Shown: positions 1-9,069, numbered from the stretch's first letter. The stretch is 32,723 nucleotides of DNA from CAYPZL01 sp964415045 (GCA_964415045.1 CAYPZL010000047.1:1-32723); one strand, 5' to 3'. Notes: generated by a model not told the origin, from the sequence alone. Numbers and translations: made by a program.

Positions 1-61
1 CGATTTCCTTGAAGAATATAAGCCTAATCTCCATTTTGCAAAACTCTACTAAGGAATTGGT

Positions 62-703
62 ATGGCGCAGGAAGAGCAGGTTTTGGTGGTGCCGCGGGCA
101 GTGGTGGAAGCCGAAGGGATGTTCCACGGGCTGATGTTCGACGTGGAGCGGTATTTGCAGCGGCTGTTCGTCTCGGGCGTGCCGCGGTTCATGCCCCGCT
201 CGCAGGCGGAGCACGACCCTTCCTACAAGCAGCTCATTCCCTACGTGCTCATGACCTGCGACGGCAAATACCTCAACTACGTGCGGGGCAAGCGGGCCGG
301 CGAGGCCCGGCTCGTAGGCAACCGCTCCATCGGCATTGGAGGCCACATCAACCCCGTCGATGACCTGCCTTTGTTCAACACCGACTTCTACGAGACCTAC
401 GTTGCCGCCGTCGCGCGCGAGGTCGAGGAGGAAGTGTGCGTGGAAACAGGCCACAGCGACCGCGTCGTCGCGCTGCTCAACGACGATTCCAACGAGGTCG
501 GACAGGTTCATCTCGGCATCGTCCACTGCTGGACTCTGGAGGCACCGAAGGTCACCCGCCGCGAGCAGATGATCACGCAGCTTTCCTTCCTGAGCCCGGT
601 CGAGCTCCACGAGGTGCGCGACAGCATGGAAACATGGTCGCAGCTATGCCTGGACGGACTCGAGCAGATAAATGAAAATGCAAAATGCAAAAAGCAAAAT
701 TAA
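62..703 (+). CDS. Nudix-fold hydrolase-like protein
   Basis: 213 residues. A Nudix-like region begins at the GIGGH segment (about residues 91-95) and ends in R119-E-V-E-E-E-V-C-V127. This closely matches the REUXEEXGU half of the Nudix box, with Cys in place of the usual Gly; the Glu residues would bind the metal. The family (small proteins often labelled 'phosphoesterase' or 'NUDIX hydrolase') is expected to cleave a nucleoside-diphosphate-linked substrate in the cytoplasm; the substrate cannot be read from sequence. The conserved ends of such proteins are present (VLVVPRAVV near the N-terminus, METWSQLCLDGL near the C-terminus). AAGGAA at 51-56 supports the ATG. The last dozen residues, rich in Asn and Lys, are encoded by dispersed repeat A1, so the native C-terminus was probably replaced or extended by the repeat. 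It is convergent with the GH57 gene ending at 775. Confidence 0.85.
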   Translation: MAQEEQVLVVPRAVVEAEGMFHGLMFDVERYLQRLFVSGVPRFMPRSQAEHDPSYKQLIPYVLMTCDGKYLNYVRGKRAGEARLVGNRSIGIGGHINPVDDLPLFNTDFYETYVAAVAREVEEEVCVETGHSDRVVALLNDDSNEVGQVHLGIVHCWTLEAPKVTRREQMITQLSFLSPVELHEVRDSMETWSQLCLDGLEQINENAKCKKQN

Positions 704-767
704 GGAAGCCATCCACCCAGGCGGATTCCGCAATTTTGATTTTTGCATTTTGATCTTTGATTTTGCT
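671..767. repeat. Dispersed AT-rich inverted repeat, family A, copy 1
   Basis: The left arm at about 680-701 (GCAAAATGCAAAAAGC followed by AAAATT) is answered by a right arm at about 732-755 (AATTTTGATTTTTGCATTTT). Between them is a core with GGAAGCCATCC and GGATTCCGC. A second copy with the same core lies at 16051-16117. The element fills the gap between two convergent genes (stops at 703 and 775) and could act as a bidirectional terminator. It encodes the last codons and the stop of the Nudix gene. Confidence 0.75.
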
Positions 768-774
768 TCGGTGG

Positions 775-2232
775 TTAGAGGTCGTGCTCCAGGATATCTA
801 TCGTGCGGCGGGACAGTTCGCGGCCCCGGTCGGCCCAGACGCCTTCCCCCCAATAGCGGTAACAACTGGTCTGGTTCACCAGCAGATGGTAGAGGGCGTT
901 GCGATACCGCCGATCCGCAGGGTCAATGCCCTTGCTCAGAATCTTCTCGTTGAACAGGGCGCTGGCCTTCTCCATCGGCCCGAGCACGTCGTCATAGCCC
1001 CGAACCCATGAAATGTTGTTGGTCCAGCTTCCGCCTTCCATGTGGAAGCGGTCGTCCTCCTGCTGCAACTGCTTGACGACCTTCTCCAGAGCCTCCGGGC
1101 CGGCGCCCGGCTCGAAACGCTCCCAGATCCGCTGCTGCATGATCGGCTGGATCTCGGGGAAATCCTCCTCGCGAACACCGAGCGAGTCGAGATATTCGAG
1201 GTACTCCGTGACATTGACGGGAGGAGTCGGGGTGCCGCTGCTCTGGTTCACGACCTCCTTGTACTTGCCCGGGAATTCGTTCATCATGACGCCGCCGTTT
1301 TCGCCGTCGGCGATCTGCGTCACGAGCGAGGGGATCGACTTGCCGCCGGCCTCGACGCGGCCCAGACCACAGGCTTCGTAGTACGGCTGCATTTGCGCGA
1401 CGAGCTTGGTGTCGCTGCCCTGGGTCTTGACAATCGCAGTAATACTGAGGCTATCCCCGCTGGAGTTCTTCGCGATCAGGCGGTGCGGCCGATGCGGATA
1501 TTCCAGCCCATGGCCCGTCCCAACGTGCTCGACGGTGTGCTCCTGCACGATGACCCAGCGATAGCCGCACTCCTTGAGCGTCTTGACGAACTCGTAAAAG
1601 ACGTCGGGATGATTCGGAAGCGCCATCTCCGCCGGCGAGAATCCCTTGATCCGACCCAGGGCCTCCAATCCGAAAAGCCCGGCGAAGTAGTGTTGCCAGG
1701 CCCGCACGTGGAGACGATAGTCCTGCACGGGCGTCGAAGGCGCCACCGGATGTCCCCAGGCGATGCCCAGCCATTCGACGCAATGGCGATAGCGCGCATC
1801 GCAGGTGATGGTGCGGAGACTCTCGAAGACGTCGTTGAGCCCCATCGCGTGGAGCCCGTGAAGCAAGGTCCCCGAGTAGTCGAGCATAACGCGGGGCTGC
1901 TTGCCCGCGGCGACGAGCTCCGGTATGAACTCGCCCATACGCTTGTAGCACCAGTGAAAAACCGAGGCGTTGTGGTTGTCGCCCGTATCCGGATGGTCCA
2001 TCATGTGCTTGAGATTGCTGATGATCTCGGCCCGCTCGGTCGGCTGGTCCGGATCGGGAATCAACGGCTGGTGCATGTGCAGGGCGATAGCGTAGGCGCT
2101 CTTGACATTGTTCCAGTCGATTCCGCTTTCGGGCAGGAAGACCGGTTTATCATCACGGGTCGCCTCGGCGACCGCATTCTCAGAACCGGAGAGATTGGGC
2201 AAACCGTCAACGTACGCGGGTAAATCTGTCAT
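775..2232 (-). CDS. Glycoside hydrolase family 57 protein
   Basis: 485 residues, no signal peptide, so probably cytoplasmic. GH57 landmarks: the first conserved region is ALHMHQP (H52 and H54 in HxHQP). The third-region equivalent is KGFSPAEMALP with Glu204 as candidate nucleophile. The fourth-region equivalent is IADGENGG with Asp311 as candidate acid/base. The third region is divergent from the common GFWLPE or GIWLPE, so the enzyme belongs to a different GH57 subgroup from the branching enzyme upstream. GH57 enzymes act with retention on alpha-glucans; an alpha-amylase or glucanotransferase role fits the neighbours, but specificity is not shown. AAGGTG precedes the ATG. It is the last gene of the leftward glucan run, 71 bp after the phosphorylase, and ends next to repeat A1. 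Confidence 0.85.
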   Translation of the reverse strand: MTDLPAYVDGLPNLSGSENAVAEATRDDKPVFLPESGIDWNNVKSAYAIALHMHQPLIPDPDQPTERAEIISNLKHMMDHPDTGDNHNASVFHWCYKRMGEFIPELVAAGKQPRVMLDYSGTLLHGLHAMGLNDVFESLRTITCDARYRHCVEWLGIAWGHPVAPSTPVQDYRLHVRAWQHYFAGLFGLEALGRIKGFSPAEMALPNHPDVFYEFVKTLKECGYRWVIVQEHTVEHVGTGHGLEYPHRPHRLIAKNSSGDSLSITAIVKTQGSDTKLVAQMQPYYEACGLGRVEAGGKSIPSLVTQIADGENGGVMMNEFPGKYKEVVNQSSGTPTPPVNVTEYLEYLDSLGVREEDFPEIQPIMQQRIWERFEPGAGPEALEKVVKQLQQEDDRFHMEGGSWTNNISWVRGYDDVLGPMEKASALFNEKILSKGIDPADRRYRNALYHLLVNQTSCYRYWGEGVWADRGRELSRRTIDILEHDL

Positions 2233-2303
2233 CTATTTCACCTTACATTCTTCTTCGGATGGGTCAACCATGGAAAGAATCACAAAAGTCTCTGCCGCCG
2301 GGA

Positions 2304-4508
2304 TCACTTTTTCAGGCCGGCAAGCCACGGCCCTTGCGCGAAACGAGGCAGACTGAACGCCTCGTTGAGCAGTCGGGCATCGACGCGCAGCGAGGAGGTC
2401 AGCCCCCCCACCGCCGGCAAATAACATCCCAGGGCATAGTCGATGAGCATGCGATGCGCGCTGAAGCGCCAGGTAAGCGTGCGAAGAGCGTGCTTTTGCC
2501 GGGCCACCCAGCCATGCGGCACGCCGTCGTCGTCGCGATCGTAGAAAAGAGGAACCACTTCGTTTTCCAGGACGCTGTACAAAGCCTGGATATCCATGTG
2601 GTCCTGATGATCCAGGTCGGAGTGCTCGCTGCCGTGTCCGACGGCGAATCCGTTGGCCCCGTCGTAGGCCTCGGCCCACCAACCGTCGAGCACAGAGATA
2701 TTGAGTCCGCCGTTCATGGCCACTTTCTGGCCGCTGGTCCCGCAGGCCTCCAGCGGGCGACGCGGCGTGTTGATCCAGCCGTCCACGCCCTGGACCAGGT
2801 GCCGGCAGACATTGATGTCGTAGTTTTCGACGAACACGATCTTCCCGATGAATCTCGGGTCGCGGGTGAAGCGAAAGACCTTCTGAAGAATGTGCTTTCC
2901 CTCCTCATCCTGGGGATGGGCCTTCCCGGCGAGAATGAACTGCACCTTTCGCTGGGGATGATTCACCAAGCGATCCAGCCGGGCCGGGTCGCGGAACAAC
3001 AAGTCCACTCTCTTGTACGTCGCGAACCGCCGGGCGATGCCGATGGTCAGAGCATTCGGATCGAGTTTGCATTGCCGGACATAGTCGGTGTCCTCGCCCC
3101 CGGCCCGGGCCCGCTCCTGACGCTGGATGCTGCGCTCCACATACTCCACCAAGTGGGCACGCAGATCCTGGTCCTTCTGCCACAGTTCCAGATCGTCGAT
3201 CCGCTCGATGCCGGCCCAGACGCGCGGATCGTCCATTCCTTCCCGCCAGTCCGCACCGAGATGCTTGTTGTACAGGTCGGCCATGGGCTCGGCCAGCCAG
3301 GAATCGACATGGACGCCGTTGGTGATATAGTTGATGGGAAGCTGGTGCCGGGGCGTGCCGGGCCAGAGATGATGCAGAATATCCTTGCTGATCCGTGCGT
3401 GCAGGAAAGAGACCGCATTTCGCGCACGCGACATTTTCATTGCCAGGACGGTCATGGAGAAAGGTTCTTCCTCGTCGTCCGGGACGGCCCGCCCGAGAGC
3501 CAGCAGCTCGGCTTCGGTAAGTCCCAACTGCCGTCGCAGTGGCGCCAGGGTCCGTTCGACCAATCCCGGATCGAAGACATCGTGTCCTGCCGGGACGGCC
3601 GTGTGGGTGGTGAAAACCGTCATGGCCGCCGCGATCTCCCGCATGTTGTGGAAGGACTGACCGTCACGCTCCATCAAGGTGCGGACAAGCTCCAGGACGG
3701 CAAAGGCGCTGTGGCCCTCATTCATGTGGATGACACCGGCAGTGATACCCAGCTCGCCCAGCGCCCGCATGCCCCCGACGCCAAGGATCAGCTCCTGGCG
3801 GATTCGGGTCCGACGGTCTCCGCCGTACAGGCGGCTGGTCAACGCCCTGTCCTCTTCAGAGTTGCCTTCGACGTTCGTATCGAGCAAGAGCAGAAGATTG
3901 CGTCCGACGCGCACCTTCCAGATGCCCACCCATATCTCGTACGACTCGGTCCGGACAGCGATGCGTATGGGCTGGCCGTGCTCGTCCTGAGCCCTTTCCA
4001 GCGGCAGGATCGTCTCACTGGGCGAAAAGTAGTGCTCCTGCTGCCAGCCGCCGGCGTCGAGCGACTGATCGAAGTATCCATACGCGTAGGCCAAGCCTAC
4101 GCCCACCATCGGGATGCCTAAATCGGAGGCGGCCTTGAGATGGTCGCCCGCCAGGATGCCGAGCCCCCCGGAATAGATCGGCAAGGACTCGTGCAAACCG
4201 AACTCGGCGGAGAAATAGGCCACCGGGTTGGCCCGCAACGGCCCGGCGTGCCAGGCGCCCCAGACCTCGCTGGCCTCAAGATAGCCCTGCAACTTGTGAA
4301 AGGCCTGCGTGAGGCGATTGGCCATGCCCGGATCGCGATACCTGTCTTCCACGACCTCTTCCGCTAAACGCTCGAGAAACTCCACCGGGTTGTGGTTGAC
4401 CTGACGCCAGAGGCCGGGCTCAATGTCCCGAAAAACCCGGACGAACTCGGGATGCCAGGCCCAGTAGAGATTGCGGCTCAGCTCGCGGAGTCGATCAGCA
4501 ATGTTCAT
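2304..4508 (-). CDS. glgP: Alpha-glucan (glycogen) phosphorylase, GT35, short form
   Basis: 734 residues from the ATG at 4508. The first ~110 residues (starting MNIADRLRELSRNLYWAWHP) match the DUF3417 N-terminus of the short bacterial/archaeal alpha-glucan phosphorylases. The rest is GT35, with the pyridoxal-phosphate site in EACGTSGQKVAMNGG (Lys595 by my count). The reaction is phosphorolysis of alpha-1,4-glucan to glucose 1-phosphate in the cytoplasm. A TTG in frame at 4520 would overlap the upstream gene's stop by four bases. The ATG at 4508 is preferred because MNIADRL is the usual family N-terminus and a GAGAG lies just upstream. The gap to the upstream glycosyltransferase is 8 bp, so the two are surely co-transcribed. 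Family assignment is very secure. Confidence 0.95.
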   Translation of the reverse strand: MNIADRLRELSRNLYWAWHPEFVRVFRDIEPGLWRQVNHNPVEFLERLAEEVVEDRYRDPGMANRLTQAFHKLQGYLEASEVWGAWHAGPLRANPVAYFSAEFGLHESLPIYSGGLGILAGDHLKAASDLGIPMVGVGLAYAYGYFDQSLDAGGWQQEHYFSPSETILPLERAQDEHGQPIRIAVRTESYEIWVGIWKVRVGRNLLLLLDTNVEGNSEEDRALTSRLYGGDRRTRIRQELILGVGGMRALGELGITAGVIHMNEGHSAFAVLELVRTLMERDGQSFHNMREIAAAMTVFTTHTAVPAGHDVFDPGLVERTLAPLRRQLGLTEAELLALGRAVPDDEEEPFSMTVLAMKMSRARNAVSFLHARISKDILHHLWPGTPRHQLPINYITNGVHVDSWLAEPMADLYNKHLGADWREGMDDPRVWAGIERIDDLELWQKDQDLRAHLVEYVERSIQRQERARAGGEDTDYVRQCKLDPNALTIGIARRFATYKRVDLLFRDPARLDRLVNHPQRKVQFILAGKAHPQDEEGKHILQKVFRFTRDPRFIGKIVFVENYDINVCRHLVQGVDGWINTPRRPLEACGTSGQKVAMNGGLNISVLDGWWAEAYDGANGFAVGHGSEHSDLDHQDHMDIQALYSVLENEVVPLFYDRDDDGVPHGWVARQKHALRTLTWRFSAHRMLIDYALGCYLPAVGGLTSSLRVDARLLNEAFSLPRFAQGPWLAGLKK

Positions 4509-4516
4509 GACTGCTC

Positions 4517-5686
4517 TCAAACCAGTTCGTGGTAAATACCTTCGGTCTGTGCGGCCACAATATCCCAGCTAAAGCTATACGCCGCCTTCACCCGCCCCCG
4601 TTCCCCCATCCAGCGTGCGTGCTGGAAATTGTGAAACACTTCACGTATCCCCCAGCAAATCGAGCCGGGATTGTCGTATACGAGCAGTCCGTCCTGGGTG
4701 TGCGTGATAAACTCGCCGGGCCCCCCGTTCCGCGTGGCGACCACCGGTTTGCCGGCGGCCCATGCCTCCAGCACAACGATGCCGAACGGTTCGTTGCGGC
4801 TGGGCACGCAGACCACGTCGGTGCTCCGGTACAGATTGACAAGGTCGCTGGTGGGTCCCATGCTGCCCAGAAAACGAACGGCATGGGCCACGCCGAGCTG
4901 GTGGGCGCGGTGTTCGAGCTGTGATTTCATATAGCCGTCGCCGACGAAGACGATTTTCGCGTCGGATCTTGCGGCCAGGATTCCGGGAACGGCCTCCAGC
5001 AGCAGATCGGGACCTTTCTGCACGCTCATGCGTCCGACGAACAGCACCATGGGATCCAGCGGACCGATACCGTAGGTTCGCCGGCACACGGACGGATCGA
5101 TGAATCCGTCGAAACGAGCGCAGTTGACACCGTTGTGGACGCAGCGCAGCTTCCAGTCGGGCACGGCGTACTGGGCCTTGACCTCGTCAGCCAGCGCGCC
5201 GGAGACGGTGATCACACGATTGGCGCAGTAGGCCCCTTCGGCTTCCACCGCGCGGACGCGGTCGGACTGACCGTTGTAACGCTGGTTGCCGCACCGGCCG
5301 AACTCCGTCGAGTGAAGCGTCAGGACCGCCGGCCTGCCACAGTCGTTCTTGGCCTGGACGATCCCCTTGGCGCAAAGCCAGTCGTGACCGTGCACGATAT
5401 CGAAATGGGCGCCCTGATAGCTCTCCGTCTGGCGCATGAAGTAGACGAAGCTGTTGCCCATGTTGTTCATTTCCGTAACGAAATCAGGGTGCAGGTCGAT
5501 GGGACAACGGTGGTAATGCACTCCCTCGACGAGGTCGTAGGTGTTCTGGCATTCTCCGAGCCGAACGAAGACGTGCACCTCGTGGCCGCGACGCTGCAGT
5601 CCCGCCGCCAACTCGGTGACATGTACGGCCACTCCTCCCACGGGGACCGAATGCAAACTCTCCCAACCGAAAATAGCAATCCTCAT
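4517..5686 (-). CDS. GT4 family glycosyltransferase (glycogen synthase-like)
   Basis: 389 residues, a complete GT-B fold enzyme. The N-terminal domain begins MRIAIFGWESLHSVPVGGVA, with the Gly-rich acceptor loop, and carries HGHDW near residue 100. The C-terminal donor domain has the phosphate-binding GRMSVQKGPDLL (218-229) and the E-x7-E motif EPFGIVVLE (Glu299 and Glu307). These are retaining nucleotide-sugar transferase features. In this context it probably elongates an alpha-glucan from ADP- or UDP-glucose, but GT4 also contains trehalose and sucrose synthases and exopolysaccharide enzymes, so the product is inferred. It is a close paralogue of the gene at 7387-8946. It is 13 bp downstream of the branching enzyme and 8 bp upstream of the phosphorylase, so transcriptional coupling is nearly certain. 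Confidence 0.88.
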   Translation of the reverse strand: MRIAIFGWESLHSVPVGGVAVHVTELAAGLQRRGHEVHVFVRLGECQNTYDLVEGVHYHRCPIDLHPDFVTEMNNMGNSFVYFMRQTESYQGAHFDIVHGHDWLCAKGIVQAKNDCGRPAVLTLHSTEFGRCGNQRYNGQSDRVRAVEAEGAYCANRVITVSGALADEVKAQYAVPDWKLRCVHNGVNCARFDGFIDPSVCRRTYGIGPLDPMVLFVGRMSVQKGPDLLLEAVPGILAARSDAKIVFVGDGYMKSQLEHRAHQLGVAHAVRFLGSMGPTSDLVNLYRSTDVVCVPSRNEPFGIVVLEAWAAGKPVVATRNGGPGEFITHTQDGLLVYDNPGSICWGIREVFHNFQHARWMGERGRVKAAYSFSWDIVAAQTEGIYHELV

Positions 5687-5699
5687 TGCCTGCTCTTTC

Positions 5700-7352
5700 T
5701 TACGTGTTCCACCAGTTCAGATCGATCTGGGGAAAGACCACATCATGTATCTCGGCATCCTTGATTTCAGATTTCTGCACGGCGTTGAGCTTGGTCATGT
5801 ATTTCGGGTCTTCGGCGAGCCGTTCGGCAATGTCGGCGAACAGCTCGAATCGCGCCACGTGCTGCACGAAGCGCCGAATGCCGTAATCGACGGCCTGCTC
5901 GCGACTGATGACGAACGGCCAGTCGCTGGCCTGGAGAAGAAGCAGCTCGCGTCCCGCTTTTTCCAGGATTTCGCGCAGTTTTCGCTTGTGCCGCCAGGGC
6001 AAATTGTAGGTAAGCTTGCCGAACAGCACCTCGCATCGATACTCGATCTGCCAGATCCAATTGACTTTGGAGTTGGTCCAGACGCGATGGTCGCCGCTGT
6101 CGCCCCACGAGCCTTCCGGCATGATCACGTGCTTCTCGGGCTGGTGGCGTCGCATGTACTCGTCGGCGGTACACAACTCAACGTCCGAATCGGCGTTCAG
6201 AGTCAGCAGCACGTCGCGCAGGAAGGCCGGGCCTTCGAACCACCAGTGCCCGAACAACTCCGCATCGAAGCAGGCAACGACGACGCCGTGGCGCCCCGTT
6301 CGGTTATGATAATCCCAAAGGCGCTGCTTGACCTGATCGCAAAAATGCCGAACGTGCTCGTGTATTTTGCCCGGTATGTCATCGGGGTAATAGGGGTCCT
6401 TGTCGCCCAGACCCGACTTGCGGTCGGTCACCTTCCAGTAGCGCAGGCCCCGACGCTCGCCCTGGCGCTTGTGAAACTCCAGATACACACCATCGGCGGG
6501 GTAGCCTACGAACCCGCACCAAACCTGTTTGCAGATATGCGGATCGCGAGCAAACGCAGCCACGGCCTTGCGGTCATACCCGTTGCTGTTGGCCCACACC
6601 GGCTCATGCACGCTCGGCCCGCCGTTGAAGCCCGGGCCGCACGGCCGGCTCTGCTCGACAAGGTGATTCTCCACAAAGAAGTGTCCCAGGTTCTCATCCG
6701 CCACGAATTGCTCGATTCCCATGCGGTGACCCGCGTCTCCCCACGAGGTGGCGGGCGCCCAGGGGCCGCTCGGACGGTACGCGTTCTCCGGCAGCCAGAT
6801 GCCGCGCGGACGCAAACCCAACACCCGCTCCGAGCTGCTCACGCCGGCACGCAACTGGGCGCGGACCGAGGAGTCTTCCAGCAGAAGAGGTAGATATCCG
6901 TGCGTGGCCGCGGACGTGAGAACCTCGACGAATCCGGCTTCCGCTCGCGTGGCAAACGCCTGGGGGATGTCGCGACCCAGCGAGGCAAACTGCTTGGCCA
7001 GATCGCCGTAGAACTTCTCCCAACGCTCGGCCAGATAGGCCAGATGCAATTCGCCGGCCCGTTCAAAGGCCCGATGATCCGATTGCGCCCGCTCTATGCG
7101 GTCCTGAAGGTATTTCTCAAACCCGTCCTTGAAATCATCGTGCCCGAGCTGCTCCAGCAGGATCGGCGTCAGACCCACGGTCACCTTCGGGTGGCCCTTG
7201 AGATAATCACATTCGTCAATGGTGGACAGCAGGGGCAGATATGTCTCGGCGGCCGCTTCGTACAGCCAGTCTTCGCCATGGGGCCACGTTCCGTGCCGCA
7301 AGACATAGGGCATATGTCCATGCAACACCAAACAGAAAGAGCCAATTGCCAT
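5700..7352 (-). CDS. 1,4-alpha-glucan branching enzyme, GH57
   Basis: 550 residues from the ATG at 7352. Diagnostic GH57 branching-enzyme regions: LHGHMPYV (residues 10-17), GIWLPENAY with nucleophile Glu189, and CFDAELFGHWWFEG with acid/base Asp363. EGSWGDSGDHRVW near residue 413 and the helical C-terminal domain (DUF1957-like) are also typical. The length matches the family. It forms alpha-1,6 branches in glycogen in the cytoplasm and takes the place of GH13 GlgB, which is not in the window. The reading frame is open to 7469, but those extra codons overlap the upstream gene. The ATG at 7352 has AAGGAAG five bases upstream and starts the standard MAIGSFCLVLHGH. Gap to the upstream gene is 34 bp; to the downstream GT4, 13 bp. 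Confidence 0.94.
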   Translation of the reverse strand: MAIGSFCLVLHGHMPYVLRHGTWPHGEDWLYEAAAETYLPLLSTIDECDYLKGHPKVTVGLTPILLEQLGHDDFKDGFEKYLQDRIERAQSDHRAFERAGELHLAYLAERWEKFYGDLAKQFASLGRDIPQAFATRAEAGFVEVLTSAATHGYLPLLLEDSSVRAQLRAGVSSSERVLGLRPRGIWLPENAYRPSGPWAPATSWGDAGHRMGIEQFVADENLGHFFVENHLVEQSRPCGPGFNGGPSVHEPVWANSNGYDRKAVAAFARDPHICKQVWCGFVGYPADGVYLEFHKRQGERRGLRYWKVTDRKSGLGDKDPYYPDDIPGKIHEHVRHFCDQVKQRLWDYHNRTGRHGVVVACFDAELFGHWWFEGPAFLRDVLLTLNADSDVELCTADEYMRRHQPEKHVIMPEGSWGDSGDHRVWTNSKVNWIWQIEYRCEVLFGKLTYNLPWRHKRKLREILEKAGRELLLLQASDWPFVISREQAVDYGIRRFVQHVARFELFADIAERLAEDPKYMTKLNAVQKSEIKDAEIHDVVFPQIDLNWWNT

Positions 7353-7357
7353 GTTTG

Positions 7358-7364
7358 CTTCCTT
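7358..7364 (-). promoter_or_regulatory. Ribosome binding site deciding the GH57 branching-enzyme start
   Basis: On the minus strand AAGGAAG lies five bases before the ATG at 7352. It supports this start over upstream in-frame codons that would reach 7469 inside the preceding gene. Confidence 0.7.
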
Positions 7365-7386
7365 CTCACAGACCGCCGAGCCAGGA

Positions 7387-8946
7387 TCACCCTTCCAGCA
7401 TCTCAGCAAGCACCTCAGATTTCTTTTTTCTCGTTCCGGTAACGATCCTGACCTTCGGCGGGCAGGCAATTCGCTGTGATTTGACCAGGGCGGCCAGCAC
7501 CGTCTCTATATGCCCGCTCACTTCCAGGGTGTCTTCCCGTTCCTCCACGTCAAGGCCCTGCTCGGCCAGGATTCTCTTGAAAGCCTCCTGTCGGGCTGAA
7601 CCGTTGCCGTTATGTGTCGAATGGGGAAACAGCAGCCGGGCTTCCACCTCGATGGAGCCATTGCGGCTGCGCCAGCGATCCGTGGCCAATCGCCGCCGCG
7701 GCCCGGCCATCGACGAGGCCGCCTGCCCTTCGACCGCTTCCAGGTCCGACCGGCTCGTCCTGGAAACCGGGCTAAATGGTGCGGGGCAGACCTTGCGATA
7801 CACCTCTTCCGTCTGGGCGGCGATGGTATCCCAGCCGAAGCGCCGCACCAGGGCAATCCTTCCGTTGAGACCCAGGCGCCGCGCCCGCTCGAAATCGGAG
7901 AACGCTGTGTTCAGCCCCCAGGCGATGGAATCGGGTCGGGGGTAGATCTTGAGGCCGTCGATCTCGTGACGAACATACTCGGCGGGACCGCCGTTGTGAG
8001 TGACAACCACGGGTTTGGCGGCGCTCCACGCTTCGAGCACGACAATACCGAACGGCTCGTTTCGGCTGGGCACGCAGACCACGTCGGCAAGCTTGAAGAG
8101 GTGAATGAGCTCATCGCCCTTGCGGTGGCCCACAAACCGAACGGCCTGCATGACACCTAATTGCCGGGCCCGCGCTTCCAGGGCACCGCGCATCTCTCCG
8201 TCGCCCAGAAAGATGAACTTGGCGTGGGAATGAGCGCGCAACACGTGAGGAATCGCCTCGACGAGCAGATCGGGGCCCTTCTGCCACACTAAGCGCCCAC
8301 AAAACAGGACCGTCGGATCCAAAGGTCCGATCCCGTAGCGACGCTTGTCCGCGCCCGGGTCGGTCCGAATATCAAAACGCCCGGGGTTGACCCCGTTGTG
8401 AATCACGGAAACCTTCTCCGGAGGCACTTCGTACATCCAGGTGATTTCGTCCTTGGTCGCCTGCGAGACCGCAATAATCCGGTCGGCCCAATACGTCCCG
8501 GCGCGCTCCTGGTCCCGGACGCGGACGGAACGCCCGTTCGTGAACGCGTTGCCGCAGCGCGCATATTCCGTGGAGTGGATGGTAAACACCGTTCGGTGAC
8601 GGCGCCCCTGCTTGATCCAGATCATGGCATTGGCAGCCAGCCAGTCGTGGGCGTGCACCACGTCGAACGGGCCAACAAAATCCTCGACCTCGAAGACCCG
8701 GTCCACAAACGACCGGCACATGTTGTTGACGTCATCGACAAACTCCGGGTGAGCCGCATACATGCAGCGATGGTAATGCACGCCATCTACGAAATCGTGG
8801 GCGGACTGTCCCTCTGGACGACGCGTAAAAACGTGGAGCTGGTGCCCGTTGCGTGCCAGTGTTGTCGCCAGCTCACTGACGTGGGCCGCGACCCCTCCCA
8901 CCGCTACCGAATGAAGCGATTCCCAAGAGAGCATTGCAATTCTCAT
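7387..8946 (-). CDS. GT4 glycosyltransferase with unusual C-terminal extension
   Basis: 519 residues. Residues 1-390 form a full GT-B enzyme very similar to the 4517-5686 product: MRIAMLSWESLHSVAVGGVA, HAHDW near 98-102, GRLVWQKGPDLL (217-228) and E-x7-E with Glu297 and Glu305. Residues about 390-430 are a Ser/Arg/Pro-rich linker. Residues about 430-519 look like an extra small folded domain (mixed hydrophobic strands and helices ending in a Lys-rich stretch) that I do not recognise. A glucan-elongating role is inferred from the operon; the extension may tether the enzyme to glucan or to a partner. The ATG is preceded by AAGGAGAGGTG, a strong ribosome site. It sits between another GT4 gene (123 bp upstream) and the branching enzyme. 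Confidence 0.87.
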   Translation of the reverse strand: MRIAMLSWESLHSVAVGGVAAHVSELATTLARNGHQLHVFTRRPEGQSAHDFVDGVHYHRCMYAAHPEFVDDVNNMCRSFVDRVFEVEDFVGPFDVVHAHDWLAANAMIWIKQGRRHRTVFTIHSTEYARCGNAFTNGRSVRVRDQERAGTYWADRIIAVSQATKDEITWMYEVPPEKVSVIHNGVNPGRFDIRTDPGADKRRYGIGPLDPTVLFCGRLVWQKGPDLLVEAIPHVLRAHSHAKFIFLGDGEMRGALEARARQLGVMQAVRFVGHRKGDELIHLFKLADVVCVPSRNEPFGIVVLEAWSAAKPVVVTHNGGPAEYVRHEIDGLKIYPRPDSIAWGLNTAFSDFERARRLGLNGRIALVRRFGWDTIAAQTEEVYRKVCPAPFSPVSRTSRSDLEAVEGQAASSMAGPRRRLATDRWRSRNGSIEVEARLLFPHSTHNGNGSARQEAFKRILAEQGLDVEEREDTLEVSGHIETVLAALVKSQRIACPPKVRIVTGTRKKKSEVLAEMLEG

Positions 8947-9069
8947 GGAGCACCTCTCCTTAACTTGTCAAAGCCATGCCACAATATAACAAGCCTTTCC
9001 TCCTTTCGCAAAGAGGTTTAATACAACTCTCAGGGACGCAAGCCGTCCGTGTGCCCATCGAGCCTTCGT

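Noticed and set aside
2259..4121. Forward open frame of 620 codons opposite the phosphorylase
   Set aside because: Shadow frame; the minus-strand product has the intact PLP motif and full GT35 sequence.
5541..6893. Forward open frame of 450 codons opposite the branching enzyme
   Set aside because: Shadow frame with no recognisable domain; it crosses the boundary of two real minus-strand genes.
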